Assembly (NCBI GenBank): GCA_024644535.1
Contig: JAHEKX010000007.1
Span: 226,567-290,566, forward strand
DNA: 64,000 bases
Origin: Gammaproteobacteria bacterium
GTDB taxonomy: Bacteria; Pseudomonadota; Gammaproteobacteria; Pseudomonadales; Halieaceae
Direction of reading: 5' to 3'
The notes beneath the pieces are model-generated. The model saw nothing but the letters and a program-made list of their open reading frames with translations. It was not told the DNA's origin and did not search any database. Each line of letters opens with the position of its first letter. The first letter of the stretch is position 1. This document shows, piece by piece, positions 21,341 through 30,458 of the stretch. The translations under genes were made by a program, and so were the position numbers.

Positions 21341-21790
21341 ATGTCTGCTCCAATCGCCCCACCCTTTCATCGCCACCTTTTAGCTTTGGTGTATGACACG
21401 TTCCTGGTGGTTCCAATTATCATGGCATCGACTGCTCTGATCATGGCGCTGTATGTGCAAATATTTCCTGTCGACACCAGTGAAGAGGTCGTGGCACTCC
21501 CATCTGGATTGGTGCAGTCGACCGCCGTGCTTAGTGTCGCGATTTTTTACTTTATTTTTTGGCGCCGTGGCGGGCAAACACTCGGCATGCAAGCTTGGAA
21601 AGTCAAACTGGTCAATTCTGCCGGTCTTCCCGTCTCTAACACTCAGATTCTTACGCGTTTGGTAGCCGCACTAGCAGCTTATGGCGCGTTTGGTTTAGGA
21701 ATAGCGTGGCGTTTTGTCGATCCCGATAACTGCTATCTGCACGATCGACTCTCCGGTACTCGGCTGACAACCGTGCCCAAGGCCAAGTAA
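21341..21790 (+). CDS. RDD family membrane protein
   Basis: RHLLALVYDTFLVVPIIM, GGQTLGMQAWKVKLV, LHDRLSGTRLTTV are RDD-domain features. Confidence 0.87.
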   Translation: MSAPIAPPFHRHLLALVYDTFLVVPIIMASTALIMALYVQIFPVDTSEEVVALPSGLVQSTAVLSVAIFYFIFWRRGGQTLGMQAWKVKLVNSAGLPVSNTQILTRLVAALAAYGAFGLGIAWRFVDPDNCYLHDRLSGTRLTTVPKAK

Positions 21791-21791
21791 A

Positions 21792-22853
21792 TTATGGCGC
21801 TCGGTACAATAGCCAAGATGCCAAAAAGAGACCTACAGCTAACGGAAACATAACTGCCACCACCGGCGAAATGCCGTACACGATCGTGACTGAGGCAACG
21901 ACGTCTTGGCTGATTTTGAAGATCAAGCCTACCAGAGTTCCTACGAACACTCTGAGCCCTAGGGTGCCGTCCCGTAGCGGACCAAAAATAAACCCCATGG
22001 CAACCAGAACCAATATAAAAATCGCCAGAGGCTGGGTTAGCTTCCGCCACGCAGCTACTTCGTAGTCGGCTGATTCAAGCCCTTGCTGCCTAAGGTAATG
22101 ACTGTATTGAAACAAACTATTAATACCCAACCGCTCCGGGCTCAGTGACTCCATGGCTAACAAATCAGGAGTGAGGTCCGTCTCCCATAATAGAGTCGTA
22201 TGTTGGCTAGTTTGGGAACCCCAAGAATTCACTTGGGTTCGTTTCACATTTTCCAGCAGCCAACCTGTATTCTGAAAGGTCGCACGAGTGGCGCTCATCG
22301 ACTCGTGCAATCGCCAATTATCGTCGAAGGTAAATAAAGTTACGCCGTAAATAACCCCGCCGGCTTGGACCGCATTAAAGTGTATAAAGTGACTCCCTTC
22401 ACGATTCCACATGCCGTAGCGTCCCGTAATCGAACCTTTATTGCTTAAAGCAAGGGCTCGCTCAGCTGCACCAAACTGTTCGCTTTTCGGCACCACAAAT
22501 TCGCCCATAAGGAGCATAACGCCCGCAAACACCAACACAGGCTTGATCAATATCCTAAGCAAATGCCACGACGACAAACCCGCCCCACGTATTACCACCA
22601 ACTCACTGGTCGATGCCAACTGCCCCAGAGCAACGAGCACGCCAATCAGAATAGCGATGGGGGCAAGCTCTACAACGCGAGCTGGTAAAGACGCCCCCAC
22701 ATAGAGTAAAGCTTTCGAAAAAGTATAATTCGCCTTCAAGTCCTGCAGCTCGTCGATAAAGGCAGATAGCGCATCTAAGCCAACCAGCACAAGCAAGACC
22801 AAACAGGTCGCATAAATCACTTGCATGCCCACGTAGCGATCAAGAATTTGCAT
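21792..22853 (-). CDS. lptG: LPS export ABC transporter permease LptG
   Basis: MQILDRYVGMQVIYATCLVLLVLVGLDALSAFIDEL, Yjg/P-Q permease topology; tandem with lptF. Longest ORF begins 22949. Confidence 0.92.
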   Translation of the reverse strand: MQILDRYVGMQVIYATCLVLLVLVGLDALSAFIDELQDLKANYTFSKALLYVGASLPARVVELAPIAILIGVLVALGQLASTSELVVIRGAGLSSWHLLRILIKPVLVFAGVMLLMGEFVVPKSEQFGAAERALALSNKGSITGRYGMWNREGSHFIHFNAVQAGGVIYGVTLFTFDDNWRLHESMSATRATFQNTGWLLENVKRTQVNSWGSQTSQHTTLLWETDLTPDLLAMESLSPERLGINSLFQYSHYLRQQGLESADYEVAAWRKLTQPLAIFILVLVAMGFIFGPLRDGTLGLRVFVGTLVGLIFKISQDVVASVTIVYGISPVVAVMFPLAVGLFLASWLLYRAP

Positions 22854-23959
22854 TAATGCATCCCTGCGGCGCGTGCGAACCTGAGACGCCAATGCGGCCA
22901 GAGCAGCACAATACAACCGATACCTGCGATCAAGGCATGCAAAGCCCACAAGCTAGCAACGGACTCACCCTCAGCCACAGCACCGCGAAGACTCGCTAGA
23001 CCCACCAAATAAACCAGATACAAGATAACAGCGGGCAGCAGCATGGTATAACGCCCTCTCCTTCTATCGGTCCGAGCAAGCCCTAAAGCGAGAAACGCCA
23101 AGTTAAAGGGCATCAGAACCAATGATATTCGCCAGTGCAAAGTCGCTGTGCTCGCGGCATTGCCATCTGCCAGTAAGACATGAGTTGGAAGTGCATCATA
23201 AAAATCGTCGCCAAAGGCGCTAGCGGCTGGATCAATATCGGGCAAACGCTCACCTAACACCTCGAATTCGGTGACTCGATATTCTAGTTGACCAGGCTGC
23301 CCTTGATAACGTCGTCCGTTCAAGAGCTCTAAATAGCGGCCTCCATGGTCTTGCGAGCTAACCACACGCCCGCGCTCGGCGTAGGTCAAGGTAATCAAGG
23401 GTTCGCCGTCACTATCCAACCCTTGTTCTGCTACGAACAAACCTCGCAGACCTTGCTTGTCCGAATCGACAGACTCGGCGTACAAGGTATCAAAACCACC
23501 GCTACGACGCTGAAAACGACCTGGGACAAACGCCGCTAGGCCCTGATGGTCGGATGCCTCGGTAACTAAAGTCAAGACCTTGGTCTTGGTCCAGGGTGTA
23601 AAACCTAAAGACAGCCCCGCACTCACGACGGCAACGAGCGCACTCGACACGAACACCCACCGCAACAGATGCCAGGGCCCAATACCACTAGCGCTCATCA
23701 CCACCATTTCACTGTCGATGTAGAGTCGTCCAAGCGACAACATTAAACCGACGAAAAAACCGAGCGGCAGGATCAATTCCAAGTAACTCGGTATGGAAAA
23801 AAACATAATAGAGGCCAAAAAGCCAGCTGCCAAATCACCCTCTGCCACGTCTGCAAGAAGTCGCACAAATTGGCTACTAAACACAACCAGAAAGACGACC
23901 AGCGAAACGGCACACGTATGCATTAAAATATCACGGGTTAGATATCGAACTATTAGCAC
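22853..23959 (-). CDS. lptF: LPS export ABC transporter permease LptF
   Basis: MLIVRYLTRDILMHTCAVSLVVFLVVFSSQFVRLLADVAEGDLA, divergent from pepA as usual. Confidence 0.92.
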   Translation of the reverse strand: MLIVRYLTRDILMHTCAVSLVVFLVVFSSQFVRLLADVAEGDLAAGFLASIMFFSIPSYLELILPLGFFVGLMLSLGRLYIDSEMVVMSASGIGPWHLLRWVFVSSALVAVVSAGLSLGFTPWTKTKVLTLVTEASDHQGLAAFVPGRFQRRSGGFDTLYAESVDSDKQGLRGLFVAEQGLDSDGEPLITLTYAERGRVVSSQDHGGRYLELLNGRRYQGQPGQLEYRVTEFEVLGERLPDIDPAASAFGDDFYDALPTHVLLADGNAASTATLHWRISLVLMPFNLAFLALGLARTDRRRGRYTMLLPAVILYLVYLVGLASLRGAVAEGESVASLWALHALIAGIGCIVLLWPHWRLRFARAAGMH

Positions 23960-24043
23960 CCTGCCGCTTTGCCCCCTATACTAGTGACTCAATAAAACGT
24001 TTCCATAGTACACTATGGCCCGAACGACTTCAGAGGAATTTTT

Positions 24044-25519
24044 ATGTCGGATTTAGTATTTACCACCAAAACAGGGGCACCAGAGTCGCATAAGACATCC
24101 TGCCTAGTAGTGGCCATGAGTAAAACAAAATCTCTACCAGTGGCGCTTGAAAATCTCGACAGCGCGCTTGGCGGTGCCCTCACGAGAGTGATTAAAAGCA
24201 AAGATTTCAGCGGCGACACCAAACAAATCGTGTCTTTAGCCGCTACCGATCAATTCCCGAGATTGATCTTGCTGGGGTTAGGTGAAAACCCTGTGCAGGC
24301 ACCCAAGACTCGACAAGCGGTGGCAACACTGTGGAGTGCAGCATCAAAAACCAAAGCTAAAGACTTAGTCATCGACTTCAGCGCGGCCAACATTGAGGCC
24401 GGATGTGACGTTGCCCAAATTGTGGCTCAAGAAATCACTACGGGGACCTACAGCTACACTCGCACTGTTAGCAACCCAAAACCAGGCAGTAGCATCAAGA
24501 AGGTGACCTTGCTGGTAGCAGATAAAAACGAGATCGCTTCAACCAAAGCGGCTCTTTTATCGGGACAGGCCATTGGCACTGGTATCAACTATGCGCGCGA
24601 GCTTGCGAATCTGCCGGGAAATATATGCACACCGACTTACTTAGCGGACCAGGCTACAGAGCTCGCCAACACGTACTCATCCATTTCTGCCACGTCGCTT
24701 GGCGAAGCCGAAATGCGCGAATTAGGCATGAATTCCCTGCTCTCTGTTTCAGCGGGGTCAGATCAAGAAGCCAAACTCATTATCATGCAATACAAAGGAA
24801 ATAGCGCAACCGATACGCAGCACTGCTTAGTGGGCAAAGGTATCACCTTTGATACGGGCGGTATTTCGCTAAAACCGGGCGCCAAGATGGACGAGATGAA
24901 GTTTGATATGGGCGGTGCAGCGAGCGTCTTCGGTACCCTGCAAGCTCTGGCCCTGCTCAACGCCAAGGTCAATGTAGTAGGCATTGTTGCGGCAGCAGAA
25001 AACATGCCCAGCGGAAGCGCAACCAAACCTGGCGATGTAGTGACCAGCATGGCCGGGCTGACAATCGAGATCTTAAACACCGACGCCGAAGGTAGACTTG
25101 TTTTATGCGATGCTTTGACGTACGCCGAACGATTTAGCCCCTTATCGGTAGTCGATATCGCCACGCTAACAGGCGCATGTGTGGTTGCCTTAGGACACCA
25201 TGCAACCGGTCTGTATGCTAACAATGACACCCTAGCGGCTGAGTTAATAGCCGCTGGCGAGCAAACGGGCGACCGTGCGTGGCGCATGCCTTTATGGGAC
25301 GAATACCAGTCGCAACTTGACAGCCCCTTCGCCGATATGGGCAACATCGGCGGCCCCGCAGCCGGCAGTGTCACCGCCGCCTGTTTCTTGTCTCGATTCA
25401 CCAAGGCTTACTCGTGGGCTCATTTGGATATTGCAGGCAGCGCCTGGAACTCAGCCCCTAAAGGTGCCACTGGCCGCCCCGTAGCTCTTCTAACACAATA
25501 CCTAACAAAACAGCCGTAA
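24044..25519 (+). CDS. pepA: Cytosol leucyl aminopeptidase
   Basis: ARELANLPGNICTPTYLA, GKGITFDTGGISLKPGAKMDEMKFDMGGAASV, NTDAEGRLVLCDALTYAE. Confidence 0.97.
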   Translation: MSDLVFTTKTGAPESHKTSCLVVAMSKTKSLPVALENLDSALGGALTRVIKSKDFSGDTKQIVSLAATDQFPRLILLGLGENPVQAPKTRQAVATLWSAASKTKAKDLVIDFSAANIEAGCDVAQIVAQEITTGTYSYTRTVSNPKPGSSIKKVTLLVADKNEIASTKAALLSGQAIGTGINYARELANLPGNICTPTYLADQATELANTYSSISATSLGEAEMRELGMNSLLSVSAGSDQEAKLIIMQYKGNSATDTQHCLVGKGITFDTGGISLKPGAKMDEMKFDMGGAASVFGTLQALALLNAKVNVVGIVAAAENMPSGSATKPGDVVTSMAGLTIEILNTDAEGRLVLCDALTYAERFSPLSVVDIATLTGACVVALGHHATGLYANNDTLAAELIAAGEQTGDRAWRMPLWDEYQSQLDSPFADMGNIGGPAAGSVTAACFLSRFTKAYSWAHLDIAGSAWNSAPKGATGRPVALLTQYLTKQP

Positions 25520-25523
25520 CCCC

Positions 25524-25961
25524 ATGACTAAAGTGGGTTTTTATGTTGTCCAGTCAGACGCGACCACAGCCAGCCATCGCGTCGCCGCGGTACTGGCTGA
25601 GAAAGCACTGAATCGTGGTCACCGCATTTTTGTGCTGGCTCGCGATGAATCGCACGCGCTGGAGCTACACGACACTTTTTGGTCATTTCGCCAAGATGCT
25701 TTTTTGCCGGTAAGCCTAAGTCACGAGCGGGTAGACTCGGCTATTGTCATTGGGCACTCAAGCCCTACCCCTGACCATCATGATTGCCTCATCAACTTAT
25801 CGATGAGCACCGACAACTTTGCCTCCCGCTTTCATCGTATCGTCGAAATAGTGACCCAACAGTCACAGCATTTAGACGCTATGCGCGAGGCTTGGCGTTG
25901 GTATAAACACCGCGGCTTTACGATAGAAAAACACGACGTAACGCTGCCAAATCACGTATAA
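25524..25961 (+). CDS. holC: DNA polymerase III chi subunit
   Basis: VGFYVVQSD, VAAVLAEKALNRGHRIFVLARD, LHDTFWSFRQDAFLPVSL; between pepA and valS. Confidence 0.92.
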   Translation: MTKVGFYVVQSDATTASHRVAAVLAEKALNRGHRIFVLARDESHALELHDTFWSFRQDAFLPVSLSHERVDSAIVIGHSSPTPDHHDCLINLSMSTDNFASRFHRIVEIVTQQSQHLDAMREAWRWYKHRGFTIEKHDVTLPNHV

Positions 25962-25993
25962 TTCGCGGTTTTTAGACCAAGGCCCCTAAGCAA

Positions 25994-28756
25994 ATGGAAA
26001 AAACGTTTCAACCTGACGCTATCGAATATAAGTGGTACCAAGAATGGGAGAGCCAAGGATACTTTTCTCCTAGCGGTCAGGGGCGGCCCTACAGCATCAT
26101 GATTCCGCCACCCAACGTGACCGGCAGCCTCCACATGGGACACGGATTTCAAGATACGATAATGGATGCCCTTATCCGTTATCACCGCATGCAGGGTTGC
26201 GACACATTGTGGCAACCGGGAACCGATCACGCAGGTATCGCCACCCAGATGGTGGTTGAACGCCAGCTCGAGGCGCAGGGCATTAAACGTCACGACATAG
26301 GTCGTGACGCGTTTGTTGAAAAAGTATGGGAGTGGAAAGCTCAATCAGGAGGAACCATTACCTCTCAGCTGCGACGTCTCGGCGCTTCGCTAGATTGGTC
26401 TCGCGAACGCTTTACCATGGACCCAGGGCTTTCGAATGCGGTGCAAAAAGTCTTTATCGATCTGTATCAAGAGGGTCTAATCTACCGCGGTCAACGTCTA
26501 GTAAACTGGGATCCAAAGCTCCATACCGCCGTGTCAGATCTCGAGGTACTGAACGAGGAAGAGCAAGGCTCATTGTGGCATTTCCGCTACCCCATAACCG
26601 GAACCAAAGATTTCTTGGTGGTTGCAACGACACGACCCGAGACCATGCTAGGAGATACCGCTGTAGCAGTGAACCCCAACGACCAGCGCTATCATCACTT
26701 GGTAGGCCAAACCATCGACCTACCCCTATGCGACCGCACCATTCCAATTATTGCAGACGACTACGTTGATCAAGAATTCGGCACGGGCTGCGTTAAGATC
26801 ACGCCTGCGCACGACTTCAATGACTACGAAGTTGGCAAACGGCATGATCTGGTCATGATCAATGTCTTTACCGACAATGCTGAGATCAACAGCACGGCAC
26901 CTGAGGCTTACCATGGGCTTGATCGCTTTGACGCCCGAGCGCGCATTGTTGCCGACCTTGAGGGCCTGGGACTGCTAGAAAAAATTGAACCGCACACTCT
27001 CAAAGTACCGCGCGGCGATCGCTCAGGTGCTGTGATCGAACCCTACCTCACCGACCAATGGTATGTCGATGCGAAAAAGCTCGCCGTGCCCGCAATCGCA
27101 GCGGTTGAAAATGGCGACATCGAATTTGTGCCCAAGCAATGGGAAAACACCTATTTTGCATGGATGCGCGACATCCAAGATTGGTGCATCAGCCGCCAAC
27201 TCTGGTGGGGCCATCGCATTCCCGCGTGGTACGACCAGCAGGGCACGGTATATGTGGGCAGCGACGAAGTAGCCGTTCGAGCTCAATATCAACTAGATGA
27301 CTCCGTTGTTTTGCGCCAAGACGACGATGTTCTAGATACTTGGTTTAGCTCGGCTTTATGGACGTTTTCAACGCTTGGATGGCCCGAGCAAACCCCTGAG
27401 CTGCAGCGCTACCACCCTACCTCGGTGCTGGTAACAGGCTTTGACATCATCTTCTTCTGGGTTGCCAGAATGATCATGATGACTCTTCACTTTAAACGTG
27501 AAGTGCCTTTCAAAACGGTATATGTGCATGGCTTGGTCCGTGATGCCGAGGGCCAAAAGATGTCTAAGTCGAAGGGTAATGTGTTGGACCCCATCGACCT
27601 GATCGACGGTATCGATTTAGAGACTCTCGTGTCTAAACGCACTTCTGGCATGATGCAGCCACAGAAGGCGAAAGCCATCGAAAAAGCAACGCGCAAACAT
27701 TTCCCTGAGGGCATCCCCTCTTACGGTACCGACGCCTTGCGCTATACTTTTTACTCGCTTGCCTCCACCGGTCGTGACATCCGCTTCGACTTGGGCCGTA
27801 TCGAAGGCTACAGGAATTTTTGCAACAAAATATGGAACGCCTCTCGTTATGTGATGACGCAATGCGAGCAAATTGATTTGCAGGGCGAGAAGGAACTCGG
27901 CGATGCCGAACGCTGGATCCAGGGGCGCTTGAATCAGACCTTAGCACAGGTCGAAAATTCAATGACACAATACCGCTTTGATCACGCGTCCCAGAGTCTT
28001 TACGAATTTTTCTGGAATGATTACTGCGATTGGTACCTGGAATTTAGCAAACCCGTTTTATGGGACGACGCGGCATCCGACGAACGCAAACGCGGAACCT
28101 ATTTCACCCTAATATCTGTGCTAGAAGCCGCACTGCGGATGCTACATCCATTTATGCCCTTCATCACCGAAGAAATCTGGCAACGCGCGGCACCTTTGCT
28201 AGGAGAGCACAAGCCTTCCATCATGCTTGCATCCTATCCTCAAACCACTGATTTTGAAACAGCCACTCCCGCCGTAAACGCGTCTATCGAGCGTATTCAA
28301 GCGCTGATTGGCGCAACACGAACGTTGCGTAGTGATATGAATTTGAATCCGGGGCAAGTATTGCCGGCCATTTTATTTAGTGAGCATAGTAACGCGATGC
28401 AGGCGGTCCAGGCCAACGAGAGTTTACTGACTAAACTCGCTAAACTAGAGAGCATTACGTGGACCCAGGAGAAATCTAATGTCCCAGCCAGTGCTTCGCT
28501 TATCGCTGGGGATATAGAGCTTTGCATACCTTTGACAGGTCTTATTGATATCGAAAAAGAAGTCGAGCGAATCAGCAAACGTATCGAGCAACTGACCAAA
28601 GAGATCGATCGCCTTGACGGCAAACTTGCAAATCCAAATTTCGCTGACAGAGCGCCTGCGGAGGTCGTTGCCAAAGAAAAAGAGAAGCTCGACGTCTATC
28701 AAAACGAACTCGGCAAGATGCAAGAGCAGCTTGAAAGCGTTAAAGCCTTGAAATAA
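25994..28756 (+). CDS. valS: Valyl-tRNA synthetase
   Basis: [16 protein letters not shown] (HIGH), [14 protein letters not shown] (KMSKS), C-terminal coiled coil. Confidence 0.98.
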   Translation: MEKTFQPDAIEYKWYQEWESQGYFSPSGQGRPYSIMIPPPNVTGSLHMGHGFQDTIMDALIRYHRMQGCDTLWQPGTDHAGIATQMVVERQLEAQGIKRHDIGRDAFVEKVWEWKAQSGGTITSQLRRLGASLDWSRERFTMDPGLSNAVQKVFIDLYQEGLIYRGQRLVNWDPKLHTAVSDLEVLNEEEQGSLWHFRYPITGTKDFLVVATTRPETMLGDTAVAVNPNDQRYHHLVGQTIDLPLCDRTIPIIADDYVDQEFGTGCVKITPAHDFNDYEVGKRHDLVMINVFTDNAEINSTAPEAYHGLDRFDARARIVADLEGLGLLEKIEPHTLKVPRGDRSGAVIEPYLTDQWYVDAKKLAVPAIAAVENGDIEFVPKQWENTYFAWMRDIQDWCISRQLWWGHRIPAWYDQQGTVYVGSDEVAVRAQYQLDDSVVLRQDDDVLDTWFSSALWTFSTLGWPEQTPELQRYHPTSVLVTGFDIIFFWVARMIMMTLHFKREVPFKTVYVHGLVRDAEGQKMSKSKGNVLDPIDLIDGIDLETLVSKRTSGMMQPQKAKAIEKATRKHFPEGIPSYGTDALRYTFYSLASTGRDIRFDLGRIEGYRNFCNKIWNASRYVMTQCEQIDLQGEKELGDAERWIQGRLNQTLAQVENSMTQYRFDHASQSLYEFFWNDYCDWYLEFSKPVLWDDAASDERKRGTYFTLISVLEAALRMLHPFMPFITEEIWQRAAPLLGEHKPSIMLASYPQTTDFETATPAVNASIERIQALIGATRTLRSDMNLNPGQVLPAILFSEHSNAMQAVQANESLLTKLAKLESITWTQEKSNVPASASLIAGDIELCIPLTGLIDIEKEVERISKRIEQLTKEIDRLDGKLANPNFADRAPAEVVAKEKEKLDVYQNELGKMQEQLESVKALK

Positions 28757-28812
28757 GGAGCAAAAAAGGCTAAGTTTCGGCTCAATAACAATAACAGCAC
28801 CGAAGGTACACT

Positions 28813-29025
28813 ATGTCTGATCGTGTCAGTGGAAAAGTTAAGTGGTTCAACAACGCCAAAGGTTACGGCTTTATAGAGCGTGAAAATGAAAGCGACGATG
28901 TATTTGTGCACTTCCGCTCTATTCAAGGAGACGGCTTTCGCACACTGAGCGAAGGCCAAGCCGTTGAATTCACTCTGGCGACAGGCCCTAAGGGCCTTCA
29001 AGCCGAAGACGTACACGCAAAGTAA
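28813..29025 (+). CDS. Cold shock domain protein (CspA family)
   Basis: [47 protein letters not shown]. Confidence 0.95.
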   Translation: MSDRVSGKVKWFNNAKGYGFIERENESDDVFVHFRSIQGDGFRTLSEGQAVEFTLATGPKGLQAEDVHAK

Positions 29026-29061
29026 ATCGGCAAACTTTCAGTCATTAGTTAAGGATTCAAT

Positions 29062-29466
29062 ATGAACCTCATAAGCGCTGCAACGGCATTGGTTGCAGGC
29101 ACTGTAATTACAAGCCTTGTTATCGAAAGCATAGGGGCACTGCCTTATGCACCATGGTCTTTGGCCGCACTTGCTTCAGTCATTACATTAGCAATAGCGC
29201 ACCTTATGTTGCGCACCACCTCGTCGTTTGCCTCCGCAGGTCCAGGAAAAGTGCTCGAAGGACCCCGAGAGAGCGGCACGGTAAAGTGGTTTAATGCCAC
29301 CAAAGGCTTTGGTTTTATTGTTTGCGACAGCGGCGATGAGGTCTTTGTGCATTTCCGCGCCCTAAGAAATGGCGGTCGCCGAAGTTTAAAAGACGGCCTT
29401 GCCGTCAGTTTCGTCATTACCAGTGGTGATCGTGGCCCGCAGGCGAGCGATGTGGAAATTCTGTAA
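29062..29466 (+). CDS. Membrane-anchored cold shock domain protein
   Basis: Two hydrophobic N-terminal segments followed by SGTVKWFNATKGFGFIVCDSGDEVFVHFRALRNGGRRSLKDGLAVSF. Confidence 0.88.
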   Translation: MNLISAATALVAGTVITSLVIESIGALPYAPWSLAALASVITLAIAHLMLRTTSSFASAGPGKVLEGPRESGTVKWFNATKGFGFIVCDSGDEVFVHFRALRNGGRRSLKDGLAVSFVITSGDRGPQASDVEIL

Positions 29467-29633
29467 TACTGATTGGCATCACGGCTGAGCCAGCCCCTGT
29501 TATTGACCACAATTGGACATTCAACCGCCCAGAACGAACAAATCGCGCTAAGTTAGGCCTTTAGCGCTTGGCTTTCGCGTTGGTAACAGAGACAATGCGC
29601 GCCGTGAACTGCAATGGGCGAACCGGCGGACCA

Positions 29634-30449
29634 GTGAAAATTTTTGATCCCGACATTGTGACGCTGCTGCCGTCTTTTCAAACGGCACTGATCGAAACAC
29701 ATTGTCACCTCGACTACCTAAACGATAATGATTTGGATCGTGCACTCGAACTGGCGCGCTCGGTTGGAATAGATCGAATAATTACCATCGCCGTGTCGCC
29801 CGATAATCTCGATACGGTAATTAAAATTGCAGCAGGTCACCACCAGGTGTGGGCAACCCAAGGTATTCATCCACATGAAGCCAGTGCTTACAGCGATACT
29901 GTTCACAGCAAAATAGAATACCAATGTCAGCACAGTAAGGTCGTTGCCATAGGCGAAATTGGGCTAGATTACTACTATGACCACAGCGATCGGCAAGCAC
30001 AAATAACTGCCTTCGAGCGTCAACTTGATATCGCCAAAGCGCACAACTTACCCGTCGTAATACACTCTCGTGAAGCCGACGATGACATGCTTGCCATACT
30101 TCGAGAACACGCCCCGAGCCTTGATCAAAAGGGCGTGATACACAGCTTTACCTCGGGGCAACAATTGGCCGAAGAAGCGTTAGAACTCGGCTTTTACTTG
30201 GGTTTTAACGGTATTACCACCTTTAAAAATGCCCAAAATGTTCGCGCCATTGTCAAACTGGCACCTATCGAACGGATAGTACTTGAAACAGATTCGCCGT
30301 ACTTGACCCCGGCACCCTTCCGAGGAAAGCCCAATGCGCCGCATTTGTTAGGGCTGGTTGCCGCTCAGATAGCAGAGATTAAAGCTCTTCCCATCGAGGT
30401 CTGCCTGCAAACAGTGCGAGCTAACAGCTTGCGTTTATTTTGGAATTAA
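29634..30449 (+). CDS. tatD: TatD-family deoxyribonuclease (longest ORF begins 29568)
   Basis: LIETHCHLDYL, ATQGIHPHEAS, AIGEIGLDYYYDHSDRQAQITAFERQLDIAKAHNLPVVIHSREADDD, VLETDSPYLTPAPFRGKPNAP. GTG at 29634 is a plausible start. Confidence 0.92.
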   Translation: MKIFDPDIVTLLPSFQTALIETHCHLDYLNDNDLDRALELARSVGIDRIITIAVSPDNLDTVIKIAAGHHQVWATQGIHPHEASAYSDTVHSKIEYQCQHSKVVAIGEIGLDYYYDHSDRQAQITAFERQLDIAKAHNLPVVIHSREADDDMLAILREHAPSLDQKGVIHSFTSGQQLAEEALELGFYLGFNGITTFKNAQNVRAIVKLAPIERIVLETDSPYLTPAPFRGKPNAPHLLGLVAAQIAEIKALPIEVCLQTVRANSLRLFWN

Positions 30450-30458
30450 TAGTCGATT

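Noticed and set aside
24763-25404. 213-aa minus-strand ORF
   Set aside because: Entirely antisense to pepA, with no recognisable domain.
26326-26769. Several ORFs of 60-150 aa on both strands inside valS (26326-28720)
   Set aside because: All overlap the strongly supported valS reading frame.
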